Assembly: GCA_965248495.1 (NCBI GenBank)
Contig: CBDFJL010000003.1
Span: 186,001-250,000 of the forward strand
Direction of reading: 5' to 3'
Length of the DNA stretch: 64,000 nucleotides
Origin: CAUYXS01 sp965248495
GTDB lineage: Bacteria; Chloroflexota; Dehalococcoidia; Lucifugimonadales; Australimonadaceae
Shown here: in pieces, positions 42,236-50,489 of the stretch
Numbering within the stretch: position 1 is the stretch's first letter
Layout: the number at the start of each line of letters is the position of its first letter
Translations under genes and position numbers: made by a program
Notes under the pieces: generated by a model
Told to the model about the DNA's origin: nothing
Database searches by the model: none
The model's input: the letters and a program-made list of their open reading frames with translations, nothing else

Positions 42236-43598
42236 CGCTCGACCGCAGACGCGCGGGCTAGAGCCTTCTCGCTCGCGTTCCCCTGTTCATGAGTGGGGCG
42301 TTCGATGTGCGCCCCTGAGCAGCCGGATAGTATCTTCCCAGCGGAGCCGCAAAGGTACGTGGCGGAGGTATGTTCTGCAAGACGTCCTGAGGTTCCTCAG
42401 CATTCCCAGCCTCGGCCGTCTGGACTTCCGCTATCTGCTCGCCAGCGGGTCAGTTGGAGCGACTGCCCGCGCGGGGCAGCAAATAGCATTGGCGTGGATC
42501 GTCTTGATTCGCACCGATTCACCGCTGTGGGTCGGCTCGGCGTTGGCGCTCACGGAGCTGCCCAACCTCGTCTTCGGTGTGCCGGCGGGCATCATCGCCG
42601 ACCGATTCGACCGCCGGAAGATCTTGAGGGTCGTAGAGGGCGCCCACACGGCGACGTACCTGCTCACCGGACTGCTGCTCGCCACGGACTCCCTTGCGTT
42701 GTGGCACTTGCCGGCGCTGGCGTTCTGGGGCGGCTCCATGGGGACCCTCCATGAGACCACGCGCATGAGCATGGCCTACGACGTCGCCGGGCCGGGATCG
42801 TTCGTGAGCGGCCTCAGCCTCATGCACGGTAGCGATCGTCTGGGTAGCCTCCTCGGATTCGCCATCACCGGGTCCGTCATGGAGCGGATCGGCTTCGACG
42901 TGGCCTACTTCATCATGGCCGGCATCTCGCTGGCTGCGCTGGTTCTCGTGCTCGGCGTCCGCCAAACTCAGCAACAGCAGGTGCGGCACGAGTCACCGGC
43001 CGGCAGTCTCAGAACCCTACTACGTGAGATCCGACGCAATCGCCCGCTGCTCACGCTGTTGGTCATCACGGCGGTGGTCGAGATCGTTGGCTTCTCCTTC
43101 ATGACGGCTCTGCCCTTCGTCGCGCGGGACGTCTTGGGGTTCGGCCCCCAGGGATTGGGAATCATGGCCGCGGTCGGCTCGGCCGGTAGCGCGGGAGCCG
43201 TACTAGTTCACGCGGTACGTGGCGACAGGGCTCGGAAGAGGGTGATCTATATAGCCGGGCTCGTGTTGATGGGCCTGGGCCTCATCGCGCTCGGTCTCTC
43301 GGGGGTGCTTTTCCTTGTGTTGGCGGCCGTGCTGGTCATCGAGGCGACAGCGATCACCGCTGACATCATGAGCCAGGCTCTGATTCAGCAGACTGTGCCC
43401 AACGAACTGCGGGGCCGGGCCATGGGCTCGTGGGTGTTCGCCATCGGTGTTGCGCCACTGGGCCAATTGGAGATGGGCGCTCTCATCCTTGGGGTCGGCG
43501 TCGGCGCAGCGCTGGTGGTCAATGGGGGGGCGATGGTATTCGTGGCGTCTGTGACCGGCGTTCTCGTAGAACGGCTATGGCGATCCGAGGCCGAGTAG
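42228..43598 (+). CDS. MFS transporter (EntS/enterobactin-exporter-like type)
   Basis: A protein of roughly 400-456 residues; the start is uncertain because the frame opens with TTG 42228 inside the repeat, and no well-placed ATG/GTG with ribosome site precedes SIPSLGRLDFRYLLASGSVG. Helices begin there. Motif A is GVPAGIIADRFDRRKILRVV; the second half has helices IMAAVGSAGSAGAVLVHAVR to VLVIEATAITADIMSQALIQ with LQQ...VPNELRGRAMGSWVF, as in the MFS_3/EntS group. These export siderophores or drugs. Its position directly after a tmRNA-like scar suggests that insertion may have removed the original promoter and start. Confidence 0.85.
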   Translation: MNTARPQTRGLEPSRSRSPVHEWGVRCAPLSSRIVSSQRSRKGTWRRYVLQDVLRFLSIPSLGRLDFRYLLASGSVGATARAGQQIALAWIVLIRTDSPLWVGSALALTELPNLVFGVPAGIIADRFDRRKILRVVEGAHTATYLLTGLLLATDSLALWHLPALAFWGGSMGTLHETTRMSMAYDVAGPGSFVSGLSLMHGSDRLGSLLGFAITGSVMERIGFDVAYFIMAGISLAALVLVLGVRQTQQQQVRHESPAGSLRTLLREIRRNRPLLTLLVITAVVEIVGFSFMTALPFVARDVLGFGPQGLGIMAAVGSAGSAGAVLVHAVRGDRARKRVIYIAGLVLMGLGLIALGLSGVLFLVLAAVLVIEATAITADIMSQALIQQTVPNELRGRAMGSWVFAIGVAPLGQLEMGALILGVGVGAALVVNGGAMVFVASVTGVLVERLWRSEAE

Positions 43599-43783
43599 GG
43601 CGGCAACCACCCTCAGCTAAGGCGAGTCCTGAAGGCCCGGCCGGCGTGTCCAGGAGGATTCCCTTTCGGAGCGGCCGGTCCCGCGCCTCCGTGCGCGCTT
43701 AATGAGCTCTCCGAGACCAAGTCCTTTCGAGCAGGCGGCTGACCGCCACGAACGACGGGAGTTGTTCGACGAACATTTGCAAA
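43599..43783. other. Intergenic 185 bp, no gene seen
   Basis: Between the MFS gene and the end of the convergent lipoprotein gene. It contains a TTCCCTTTCGGAGCGG motif at 43661 that recurs in other intergenic regions (16.3, 32.7 and 45.6 kb). Confidence 0.35.
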
Positions 43784-45553
43784 CTAGTCGGAAGCCAGGT
43801 CCGTCGTATAGGTCGCGACCGCCTTGGTCAGGACCTTCCAGCAGGAGTACCCAGCGGCATAGGCCGCGCTCGGCGGCGGGCTCAGCCTCATCGCGATCGA
43901 TACTTCGCTCACGCCGACGGGCACCGAGAAGGTGCCTTCCGGAGTGAGCGTGCCCTCTCCTTGGGGCACGGTTTGAGACTGGGCGATGAAAACGGAAATG
44001 GGGCCGGTCCCGATGACGCGCATCAGATCGACGACTCCACCGTCGTAGGCGTCCTCACGGTAATGAAGCTGGACCGTGATCGCGACGGTGGAACCGACCT
44101 CCAGCACCGTTCCCGGCTCCGGGTCGACACTTAAGACCTCCACGCCATCCAGCTCCGGGCGCACGTCGTAGCACTCCCGCGCGGGTGATCCCGTTGCTGC
44201 GGGGGCTGCAGGCACCGCTGCGGGGGTCGGCGTCCGAGTCGGGGTTGGCGCTGGCGTCGTCGGCGTCGGCGTCGGAATACGGGACAGGCCGATCAGCTCA
44301 AGGACCAGTTCCTCCATCGTCGTCTCATTCAGGGGGCCGACCCACCTGCGTAGGATTGTGCGGTCCGCAGCGATGAAGATGGTCGTCGGCATCGACACCA
44401 CGCCATAGTCTCGGACCAGCTGGTCGTCCGGGACGGACGCGGTCGGGTACGTGATTCCGAGTTCCTCGAGCAGACGTATGCCATCCTCGTTTGTTCCCAA
44501 TCCTGTGAACGGCCCGACGTCGATGCCCAGGAGAATGAAATCCTCGTTGTACTCGTCGTAGATTCTCTGGAACGCTGGCATTTCGGCCCGGCATGGTGGG
44601 CAGAGTCCGGCCCAGAAGTTCAGGACGACCGGCATCCCCAGGGCCAGCACCTGCGAGAACAGGAGCTCCTCGCCCCCGAGCGTTTCCCCGTCCTGGTGGA
44701 CCGACAATCGGAAGTTCCGGGTCAAGCTTTCGCCGGTGGTCGGCGTCGGCACTGACGTCCCGCTCCCGGCCGCGGCTCCCGGTTCCGAGGAAGGCGTCAG
44801 TACGACCTCGTCCGGCGGTTCGATCGACACCGGCTCCCCGAAGGCGGAGAAAACCAGCACCGTGCCCCACGTGACGGCTCCCTCACTGGACTCCGTTTCG
44901 ACCCCGAACCGTGCTTGCCACCAACGGTTGTCGTCCACTCCGACCCACACCTCGAACACGCCCTCCCCCTCCAAGTCGAGGTTGGACCCCTCAGGGACGC
45001 GGCCCCTCAGATGGTGCGTTCTCGTCCCCTCGAACGTCACCTTTCCCAGGTACTCGAGGTCCTGGATCTGGGACAGCTCGAGGACCGTCCAGGGGCGCGG
45101 GAAGATGGCGGGCTCGTCCAGATCGACGGGGTCTCCCAGCTCCCAACGACCTCCCGAGAAACTTGACCTGGTGTACTGGACTTCGCCGATCGCGATGATC
45201 TCCATCTCGATGATCCCGGAGCTGGCGATGTGCGTCCGATCCGGGGCTTCGAAGTCCCCGACCAGAGTGATTGGCGGACCTGCCCCTGCATCGTCCGAAC
45301 TTCCAGTCGCCGGGGCCAGAGAGGCCGCCCGAAGCTCGAAGTGGAACGACTCCAGGTCGTCCATCGCCGCGAACGAGGCCTCCAGGATCACCCGTGGGTC
45401 GGGCGGAGGCTCGGGGCTCGGAGTGGACACCGGCGTTGGCGTGGCCGCTGGGGTCGCGGTTGGCGTGGGTGCCGGCGGTGCCGTGGAAACTTGGCTGCAG
45501 GCCGCGACTAAGCCAAGCGTTAGTGGCACGATGACGGCCCACTGCTTCGACAT
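43784..45553 (-). CDS. Lipoprotein fusion: LppX/LprG-like domain plus TlpA-type thioredoxin
   Basis: A 589-residue protein. The signal ends TLGLVAACSQ (lipobox), then a Pro/Thr linker, then a beta-rich LppX_LprAFG-like domain (about 50-270; SHFELRAASLAP-type strand FHFELRAASL). At about 300-420 there is a thioredoxin domain with the redox motif NFWAGLCPPCRAEMPAFQRI (CPPC), the cis-Pro in VVSMPTTIFIA, and no CcmG-type helix. A third, Ig-like domain forms the C-terminus (LDGVEVLSVDPEPGTVLEVG). Outside the membrane it could reduce disulfides on a lipid-carrying partner. Three-domain fusion of this kind is unusual. No c-type cytochrome genes are adjacent. Confidence 0.85.
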   Translation of the reverse strand: MSKQWAVIVPLTLGLVAACSQVSTAPPAPTPTATPAATPTPVSTPSPEPPPDPRVILEASFAAMDDLESFHFELRAASLAPATGSSDDAGAGPPITLVGDFEAPDRTHIASSGIIEMEIIAIGEVQYTRSSFSGGRWELGDPVDLDEPAIFPRPWTVLELSQIQDLEYLGKVTFEGTRTHHLRGRVPEGSNLDLEGEGVFEVWVGVDDNRWWQARFGVETESSEGAVTWGTVLVFSAFGEPVSIEPPDEVVLTPSSEPGAAAGSGTSVPTPTTGESLTRNFRLSVHQDGETLGGEELLFSQVLALGMPVVLNFWAGLCPPCRAEMPAFQRIYDEYNEDFILLGIDVGPFTGLGTNEDGIRLLEELGITYPTASVPDDQLVRDYGVVSMPTTIFIAADRTILRRWVGPLNETTMEELVLELIGLSRIPTPTPTTPAPTPTRTPTPAAVPAAPAATGSPARECYDVRPELDGVEVLSVDPEPGTVLEVGSTVAITVQLHYREDAYDGGVVDLMRVIGTGPISVFIAQSQTVPQGEGTLTPEGTFSVPVGVSEVSIAMRLSPPPSAAYAAGYSCWKVLTKAVATYTTDLASD

Positions 45554-45602
45554 AGCGGCACCCTAGTGCGGAAACTTTCGCTGTGCAAACGGCAGCGCTA
45601 CG

Positions 45603-45665
45603 GTTTCCTTTCGGAGCGCCCCGAATCGCGGCTACGCTGGGAGCAGCAAGCGAACTCCTTTTGGT
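45603..45665 (+). repeat. 63-bp repeat shared with 16321-16383
   Basis: CCTTTCGGAGCGCCCCGAAT, CGCGGCTACGCTGGGAGCAG, CAAGCGAACTCC, then TTTTGGTGCGATG. Both copies are in intergenic DNA and the same orientation. The two ends of the unit resemble each other (CCTTTCGGAGCG at the start, CTTTTGGTGCG at the end), so the unit may itself be a decayed duplication. 45554-45807 holds no gene. Confidence 0.6.
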
Positions 45666-45807
45666 GCGATGCCGGGGAGCAAGGGATCGTTGGGCGGTGG
45701 TCTCGGCGCGTGTCTCCACGGACAAGTCGCGCGCTCGAACCCGTCTGTATTCCGGTTGTCCAAACTGCTTCTGTGGAGAGTCCATCGAGTTCATTGTGGG
45801 CAACGTT

Positions 45808-47355
45808 TCAACGGCGACGGTGCGCTGGTAGGCCGACCGCGATCAGAAACATCACGCTCTTGCCCTGCGCATGAGGTGAGAAGAACTCGGTCACCGCATC
45901 GTCAAAAAACGTCAACCCTGTCGCGCCCAAACGGAGCCCGTACGCTGCCAGATACATGCGCCCTGCCCTGATGCTGGCGTCGAGCTGGGCCGCCCTGTAT
46001 CCACGGTTACCAAACTGGCCCAGCGCCGTATCGAGGTCCGCAAGGAAGTAGCAGTTGAACCCTGCGTCGCCACCGAGGTCTTGACCCAGAGCGAGGCGGG
46101 TCGCTGATCCTCTGGTCTCGGCGCGTGACAATCGCTTGAGGGTCTCCGCCTCCCAGTCATAGAAGAAGGCACCAGGCTCCAGCCCATCGACGGCGTTGAC
46201 GATGACATAGAGATCGGTTAGCCGCACTCCGGCTCCGACATCGAGTCCAACAGGCGCCGTGCCGGTCTCGATGATGGTCGAGAGATGTTCGGACGAAACG
46301 GGCTCCCGGCTAAATCGGCGGCTCGAGCCGCGACTGGTGATCACCTCCTCGAGAGACCGATCTATCGCTGCTTGAGCCGGTTGGGTGTGGGCCACTGCCG
46401 CTGGCCTGGGCGCCGGTTCCCAATGCTGCCCTGCACCGCGCCAGGCTCTGGCTTCCGCTGCATCGGCTAACGACGACGCTTCGTGCATCCGGCGAATGCC
46501 AGGATAGTCGAGTTCCTCACGTGAGTAAGGTTCGGTCGCGAGGCTAACTGCCCCCGGGACCCCCTGTGGCCCGGGCGCATCGCCCTCTCCGATCGTCATG
46601 AGTGCGACGGTGGCTTCCCGTTCACCGTCGACGCCAACGAGCCCATTTACAGCTTGATCCACGAAGCCGACGACAGGGTGCGCGGTCAGCCCGCGCGACG
46701 CTGCAGCTGCCAGGCCGTTGGCAATGATGGTGCCGCTGTCCCAGTAGGAGTGTCGGTACGCCCGCGCTTGGTACTTCCACGCGTTGCGCCAGAAGGTGGA
46801 GGTGTACACGATCACGGCTCCTGCACGATCCGCTCCTTCATATTCGCCCGTCGCCTCGGCCAGGAGGCTTCGATGATCACCGGCACGGACCTGCCGGAGC
46901 GTGGCATCGTGAACTCCGAAATGGTAGACACCCGCGTCCAGGCCGTCGATCTGGCCCGCTACGACGTAGAGTTCGATGTGGTAGAGCGCGCCTGTGCACG
47001 CCGCTGCACGAAAGTGCATTGGTCCTGCAGGCGTGCGAACCCTCTTGGTGATACCCGCTGACAGCAGGAGGATGGCCGAGAGGTCGGCCAGTGTAGGGGC
47101 CTGGCCAGCATTGCCTCCGAGGGCCGAGATTGCACGAAGTGCAGTGCCGCTGCTCGGTGTTAGCTCGGTGACAAGCTCGACCTCTGGAAGCTGGTTACGG
47201 TACAGCTTGAAGGGCCCCGGCCGGTTGGTCCAATCGAGGATATGCGCGGAGGCAGTCACACTGGCGGGGGAGTGTTTCGTGCCGTCGTGGTATGCCCAGG
47301 CTTGGTCCGTATCACTGTTAGGTGTCATTCGTATGGCGCGGCAGCTCTGCGTCAT
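45808..47355 (-). CDS. Tandem nitroreductase (SagB/ThcOx-type) FMN oxidoreductase
   Basis: A 515-residue protein. AWAYHDGTKHSPASVTASAH is the typical N-terminus of SagB-type dehydrogenases, and PTLADLSAILLLSAGITKRV, FRAAACTGALYHIELYVVAG and ANGLAAAASRGLTAHPVVGF form one nitroreductase unit. A second unit starts at IDRSLEEVITSRGSSRRFSR and ends GATGLTFFDDAVTEFFSPHA. SagB proteins oxidise azolines in thiazole/oxazole-modified peptides, but tandem ones of this length also occur away from such clusters, and no YcaO gene is present here. It has 27 bp to the AsnC-type gene. Confidence 0.85.
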   Translation of the reverse strand: MTQSCRAIRMTPNSDTDQAWAYHDGTKHSPASVTASAHILDWTNRPGPFKLYRNQLPEVELVTELTPSSGTALRAISALGGNAGQAPTLADLSAILLLSAGITKRVRTPAGPMHFRAAACTGALYHIELYVVAGQIDGLDAGVYHFGVHDATLRQVRAGDHRSLLAEATGEYEGADRAGAVIVYTSTFWRNAWKYQARAYRHSYWDSGTIIANGLAAAASRGLTAHPVVGFVDQAVNGLVGVDGEREATVALMTIGEGDAPGPQGVPGAVSLATEPYSREELDYPGIRRMHEASSLADAAEARAWRGAGQHWEPAPRPAAVAHTQPAQAAIDRSLEEVITSRGSSRRFSREPVSSEHLSTIIETGTAPVGLDVGAGVRLTDLYVIVNAVDGLEPGAFFYDWEAETLKRLSRAETRGSATRLALGQDLGGDAGFNCYFLADLDTALGQFGNRGYRAAQLDASIRAGRMYLAAYGLRLGATGLTFFDDAVTEFFSPHAQGKSVMFLIAVGLPAHRRR

Positions 47356-47382
47356 CTCGGTCCCCGGTTCGGTCCGCAGGCG

Positions 47383-47655
47383 TTACGTAGTTTCGCGATA
47401 GGGCGGATCCGTCGTAGGAGCAGACTCGACGGCCACGCAGGTTGTCGTCGCACCGACTCCGCGGATCTGGTGGATCGAGCCTGTGACGAGCCGGCCGGCA
47501 GCGATCAGGCCCTCTGCCTCGCACACCACAAGAACGTCAAACGGGCCGCTAACAACGTCAGCCGACATCACGCCATCAAGCTCCCTGGCAGCCTTGACCA
47601 CCGAAGGAGCCTGACCGACCGCGGCATTGATCAGGGCGTAGAATTTAGTCGACAT
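47383..47655 (-). CDS. Stand-alone Lrp/AsnC ligand-binding (RAM) domain protein
   Basis: Ninety residues from ATG 47655. KFYALINAAVGQAPSVVKAA, ADVVSGPFDVLVVCEAEGLI and VTGSIHQIRGVGATTTCVAV match the C-terminal RAM domain of Lrp/AsnC regulators without the DNA-binding helix-turn-helix. Stand-alone forms bind amino acids or related small molecules and assemble as octamers. It precedes the SagB-type gene in the same direction (27-bp spacing), so the two likely share a transcript and the small-molecule sensor may tune that oxidoreductase. Confidence 0.85.
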   Translation of the reverse strand: MSTKFYALINAAVGQAPSVVKAARELDGVMSADVVSGPFDVLVVCEAEGLIAAGRLVTGSIHQIRGVGATTTCVAVESAPTTDPPYRETT

Positions 47656-47825
47656 TGCTTATCCCGATTGCCCCGAGTGCGCAAGGCCATCTAGCCCCAG
47701 TGTGGCCTATGTTTCCGGAGAGGCGGTCGGCGACGACCAGCGTTGGCTCCACGACTCGGTTCCGATCTCCGCCATTTCTCGGCCGGCGACAGCATCATAG
47801 GGCTACGCCTGCGTGGAGGGATACT

Positions 47826-48300
47826 GCTCCCTTGGTGATGGTGCTCGACGAGCGGCCGAGGATCGTGATCGAGCACCTCGAGGGTCAGACCGTCGCCACG
47901 ACCTTCTTTGGGGGCAATTACGACGCGTTTCGTATCCAAGACTTTGTCAAAGTGGGGTTGGACGTTGTCGGCGCCCTCAGCTACATCCATGGGATCGGCT
48001 TGCTGCACCTGGACGTCAAGCCGTCGAGCGTCATGTGGGCCAAACGGCATTCGACGGCGTTTGACTTCAGCGTGGCCGAGCGGTTCGATCCCGGTAAGCG
48101 ACTGAAGTCCGACGCAGGCACGCGGCAGTACATGGCGCCGGAGCAGGCGGCGCCCGATAGGATGGTGGCAATCGACGCTCTTGCCGAGGCCTCTTGCCCT
48201 CTGCGCGCCCACCTTCGCGATCAGAAACGGAGTCCGTCTGGAGCCCCCGGTTTGGCGCCTGTGCCGGCGAGTACAGGACGCGTCCTACCGGCTGCCGAAC
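47826..48300 (+). pseudogene. Decayed serine/threonine protein kinase fragment
   Basis: An in-frame stretch reads ALSYIHGIGLLHLDVKPSSV, MW, then TAFDFSVAERFDPGKRLKSD and GTRQYMAPEQ. This is the Hanks-kinase catalytic loop (H-x-D-V-K-P-S-S-V), the DFG loop changed to DFS, and the activation/APE segment. The N-lobe with ATP-binding Lys is missing and the C-lobe breaks into other frames after 48180 (LPSARPPSRSETESVWSPRF). A short open frame carries the fragment with no ribosome site. It is a dead gene. Confidence 0.75.
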
Positions 48301-48330
48301 TCGCTTCCACCGGCCAGCCCTTGGGACGTC

Positions 48331-48873
48331 TCAAATCCACCCGGTCAACGACCGCCACCAGTCTTGTACCAGATCAACCGCTCGATAGCGGTCAAGCCAC
48401 CGGGCCCCATGGAGTGCATACTCCTGCGCCTCTTTCAGGGCGCCGATCGGCATTAGCCACATCAGAGACCGCCGGACCGTGAACTCATAGCTCGGTCGGT
48501 AGTGGTGGACGGCGGCTACGAAGACGAACCAGAACTCGAAAGCGTTGGGAAAGCCGAGTAGCACCCAACGATTGTCTACGAGCTCGAACATGACCACGCC
48601 GACGATCCTGTATGCGAACAAGCTGGCCGCTACGGTTCGTGCGGTACCGCCCCACCGCGTCGCGACCCACATGAACGTGCCCATGTAGGCGAGGTCGAGC
48701 CACTTGTCGAGCGCCTGGTAGTTGCCGACCCCACCCAGGTCGAGCAGGTTCATCATGAAGAGGTCGGACAGGTCGATGGCGATCGCCGCCAACGACCCCA
48801 TGAGCGCCCACCGCAGCACCAGCAGCGCGCCAGTTACGCGTACCGCGGCGATGATCATCTCCTCAGTCGTCAT
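48331..48873 (-). CDS. Conserved multi-helix membrane protein
   Basis: A 180-residue protein with four or more helices: MIIAAVRVTGALLVLRWALM, DLAYMGTFMWVATRWGG, FAYRIVGVVMFELVDNRWVL, FPNAFEFWFVFVAAVHHYRP. The C-terminal part (SLMWLMPIGALKEAQEYALH, GARWLDRYRAVDLVQDWWRS) is aromatic-rich and lies along the membrane. It has a complete start and no odd codons. I recognise a recurring bacterial membrane protein of this type but cannot name its function. It is convergent with the decayed kinase. Confidence 0.75.
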   Translation of the reverse strand: MTTEEMIIAAVRVTGALLVLRWALMGSLAAIAIDLSDLFMMNLLDLGGVGNYQALDKWLDLAYMGTFMWVATRWGGTARTVAASLFAYRIVGVVMFELVDNRWVLLGFPNAFEFWFVFVAAVHHYRPSYEFTVRRSLMWLMPIGALKEAQEYALHGARWLDRYRAVDLVQDWWRSLTGWI

Positions 48874-48943
48874 TCTGTGAGCATTCCCGTTTCATTCCGA
48901 GCGAAGTCGAGGAATCGGGTAGCCGATCGGGCGAAGAACTAGG

Positions 48944-48990
48944 CCTCTGCGGTCTACCGGGACGGGCGCATCGAGCTGGAGTTCAGGACA
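48944..48990 (+). pseudogene. Serine-recombinase 3'-end remnant 11 (short)
   Basis: VYRDGRIELEFRT, no stop. About 45 bp of similarity, short but with the same ending as all other copies and the same strand. The rest of 48874-49037 holds no gene. Confidence 0.75.
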
Positions 48991-49037
48991 GAAGGCGGCC
49001 GAGGAAGCCTTCCGCCTTAGCCCAAGGCTAACGAGCC

Positions 49038-49838
49038 TCAGTCGGAATGGGCTGGCCCCATCCCAAGCTGCTTCCTGAGCCTTGCTGCGACTTGGGTTAC
49101 CTGTTGGGAGCGCGCCTCGAGCCGCTGCACCGCACGGTCTATCAAGGGCTGGACACGCCCTCCGGTCTTCGTGAGTTCCTGTTGTATCCCGCCGAGTTGG
49201 CGCTCGGCCTCACCGACGTAGTCGCCCAGGACTCGCTGGTACTCGTGCAGCTGCTCGATGCCCCGCCGCCGCACCAGCCGGTAAACGGACTCGGCCCGCC
49301 CGGTGCTGTCCCGCATCGCAAGTACGGAGCGGTTTATCCGCTCGCGGGCCTGCGCGAGTTCAGAAAGTGTTGTGTCTGCTGTCGGCGCCTCGATTGCCGA
49401 TAACGCCTCTCCAATCCTGGTACGGAGGTCCAACCGGTCGACAGTCGTTACGAAGCTCTCTGGTGAAAGCCCCTCGCTGGACGCCCCGACTTTGTTCGTG
49501 ACCGTGAACATGGAAATCGGAGCCGCAGTACCCTGCACCGACGCCTCAACGTCTTTGACTCCGGCGTAGTCACAAGCGCGGGTGTGGACCTGGACGGCCC
49601 CTGGCTCAAGTCTTCCGATCGTGATCGTCTCGGCCTCTCCGCCAAGCGAAATCGTCAACTCCACGTCGTCGAAGGTCACCTTTGGGCCATCTGCTTGGGG
49701 TTTCGCCTGATTGGCCACGGTGAATGTAACGGTGATGGGATGTTGCGCGTCCGGTTCCGGCGACTCCGCAATGTCCGCTGACACGCTCAAGAGTGCCTGC
49801 AATTCCTTCCACATAGGCCCAAGCGGGTGCTCAACCAT
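49038..49838 (-). CDS. Hypothetical protein with Ig-like N-terminal and coiled-coil C-terminal parts
   Basis: About 266 residues from ATG 49838, with GGGAGGAGGAG upstream; an in-frame upstream extension to 49919 is arginine-rich and doubtful. The first 130 residues are beta-rich (ITVTFTVANQAKP, VTFDDVELTISLGGEAETIT, GAVQVHTRACDYAGVKDVEA), and from 165 on they are long helices and coiled coil (LSELAQARERINRSVLAMRD; LDRAVQRLEARSQQVTQVAA-like). Cytoplasmic. A second copy left a 3' scar at 7440-7490. No family recognised. Confidence 0.65.
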   Translation of the reverse strand: MVEHPLGPMWKELQALLSVSADIAESPEPDAQHPITVTFTVANQAKPQADGPKVTFDDVELTISLGGEAETITIGRLEPGAVQVHTRACDYAGVKDVEASVQGTAAPISMFTVTNKVGASSEGLSPESFVTTVDRLDLRTRIGEALSAIEAPTADTTLSELAQARERINRSVLAMRDSTGRAESVYRLVRRRGIEQLHEYQRVLGDYVGEAERQLGGIQQELTKTGGRVQPLIDRAVQRLEARSQQVTQVAARLRKQLGMGPAHSD

Positions 49839-49929
49839 GACGCTCCTCCTCCCGTTTCGTCTACATTCCCTGCTGGGCGCCCGGCGCTCAACCTTGTTAG
49901 TGCTTCTCACGAAGGTCACGGACGATCTC

Positions 49930-50335
49930 CATCATCACCTTACAGTCGACTCGTCGTAGGTCACCAACTGTTGCATCAGCTCGCTATCCTCGATCTTCTT
50001 CGTGGGTTGCGCCTGATCTCGTCCTGACCATCGATGAACTTGAGTTCGATGACGATAGCCGCGTCTGGAATTGGGGCGATCTGTTTACCTTGATCGTTGA
50101 GGTCTATTGGGCCTTGATTAGAGATGGCTTGGCGTTGGATCCAAACGGCACGAAGACCTCTCTCACCCGGTTCTACTCAGCAGTAAACCGGCTTGCTGAG
50201 TCGAATGGACCGCGGAGACGAACCACCCGGTCTGATGACGCCTCTCGATACTATCGCTCTGTGCTACAGGCGACGAATGATCGAGGAAACCGAATTCAAC
50301 GGGGAGAAATCATTTCGAAACTGATCCGTAGGTGA
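49930..50335 (+). CDS. Hypothetical open frame, possibly a gene fragment
   Basis: The frame that ends at TGA 50335 extends upstream well past TTG 50090 and reads LVLTIDELEFDDDSRVWNWG, LFTLIVEVYWALIRDGLALD, PNGTKTSLTRFYSAVNRLAE and RGNRIQRGEIISKLIRR. The central part looks like real protein. The start is unclear (no ATG with a ribosome site before it). It may be a remnant of a DNA-related protein but I do not recognise it. It ends right before the hairpin, tRNA fragment and recombinase. Confidence 0.4.
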
Positions 50336-50371
50336 AGGGTGTCGTTCCGCAGAATCCAATAACCTCACAGC

Positions 50372-50399
50372 GAGGCCCAGGCAAAATCGCCTGGGCCTC
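50372..50399 (-). terminator. Strong hairpin beside the tRNA fragment
   Basis: Perfect 11-bp stem GAGGCCCAGGC / GCCTGGGCCTC (50372-50382 with 50389-50399), loop AAAATC. It lies 10 bp past the CCA end of the tRNA fragment on the minus strand, where a tRNA terminator would be, though the T-run is weak. The 23.7 kb fragment lacks it and diverges right at this point. Confidence 0.6.
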
Positions 50400-50408
50400 A
50401 TCGTTGTC

Positions 50409-50444
50409 TGGTCGGGGAGCCGAGATTCGAACCCGGGGCCTCTA
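50409..50444 (-). tRNA. tRNA 3'-end fragment (proline-type acceptor) next to the intact recombinase
   Basis: On the minus strand: TAGAGGCCCCGGGTTCGAAT then CTCGGCTCCCCGACCA. T-arm CCGGG / CTCGG around TTCGAAT, acceptor strand CTCCCCG, A, and encoded CCA. The 5' half of a tRNA (CGGGGAG start, D-arm, anticodon arm) is absent; in its place comes GCTTGACAATAGAGGC and 30 bp later the recombinase ATG. GCCTCTA and TAGAGGC flank this spacer as an inverted repeat. Confidence 0.65.
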
Positions 50445-50489
50445 CGTAGTGAGCTTGACAATAGAGGCTTATTTCACTAGCCTCTCGAC

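Noticed and set aside
45808..47355. A thiazole/oxazole-modified peptide cluster
   Set aside because: No YcaO-type cyclodehydratase, transporter pair or precursor peptide gene is present around the SagB-type gene.
50409..50444. A functional tRNA gene on the minus strand
   Set aside because: Only the T-arm, acceptor 3' strand and CCA are present. No matching acceptor 5' strand, D-arm or anticodon arm lies upstream on that strand.
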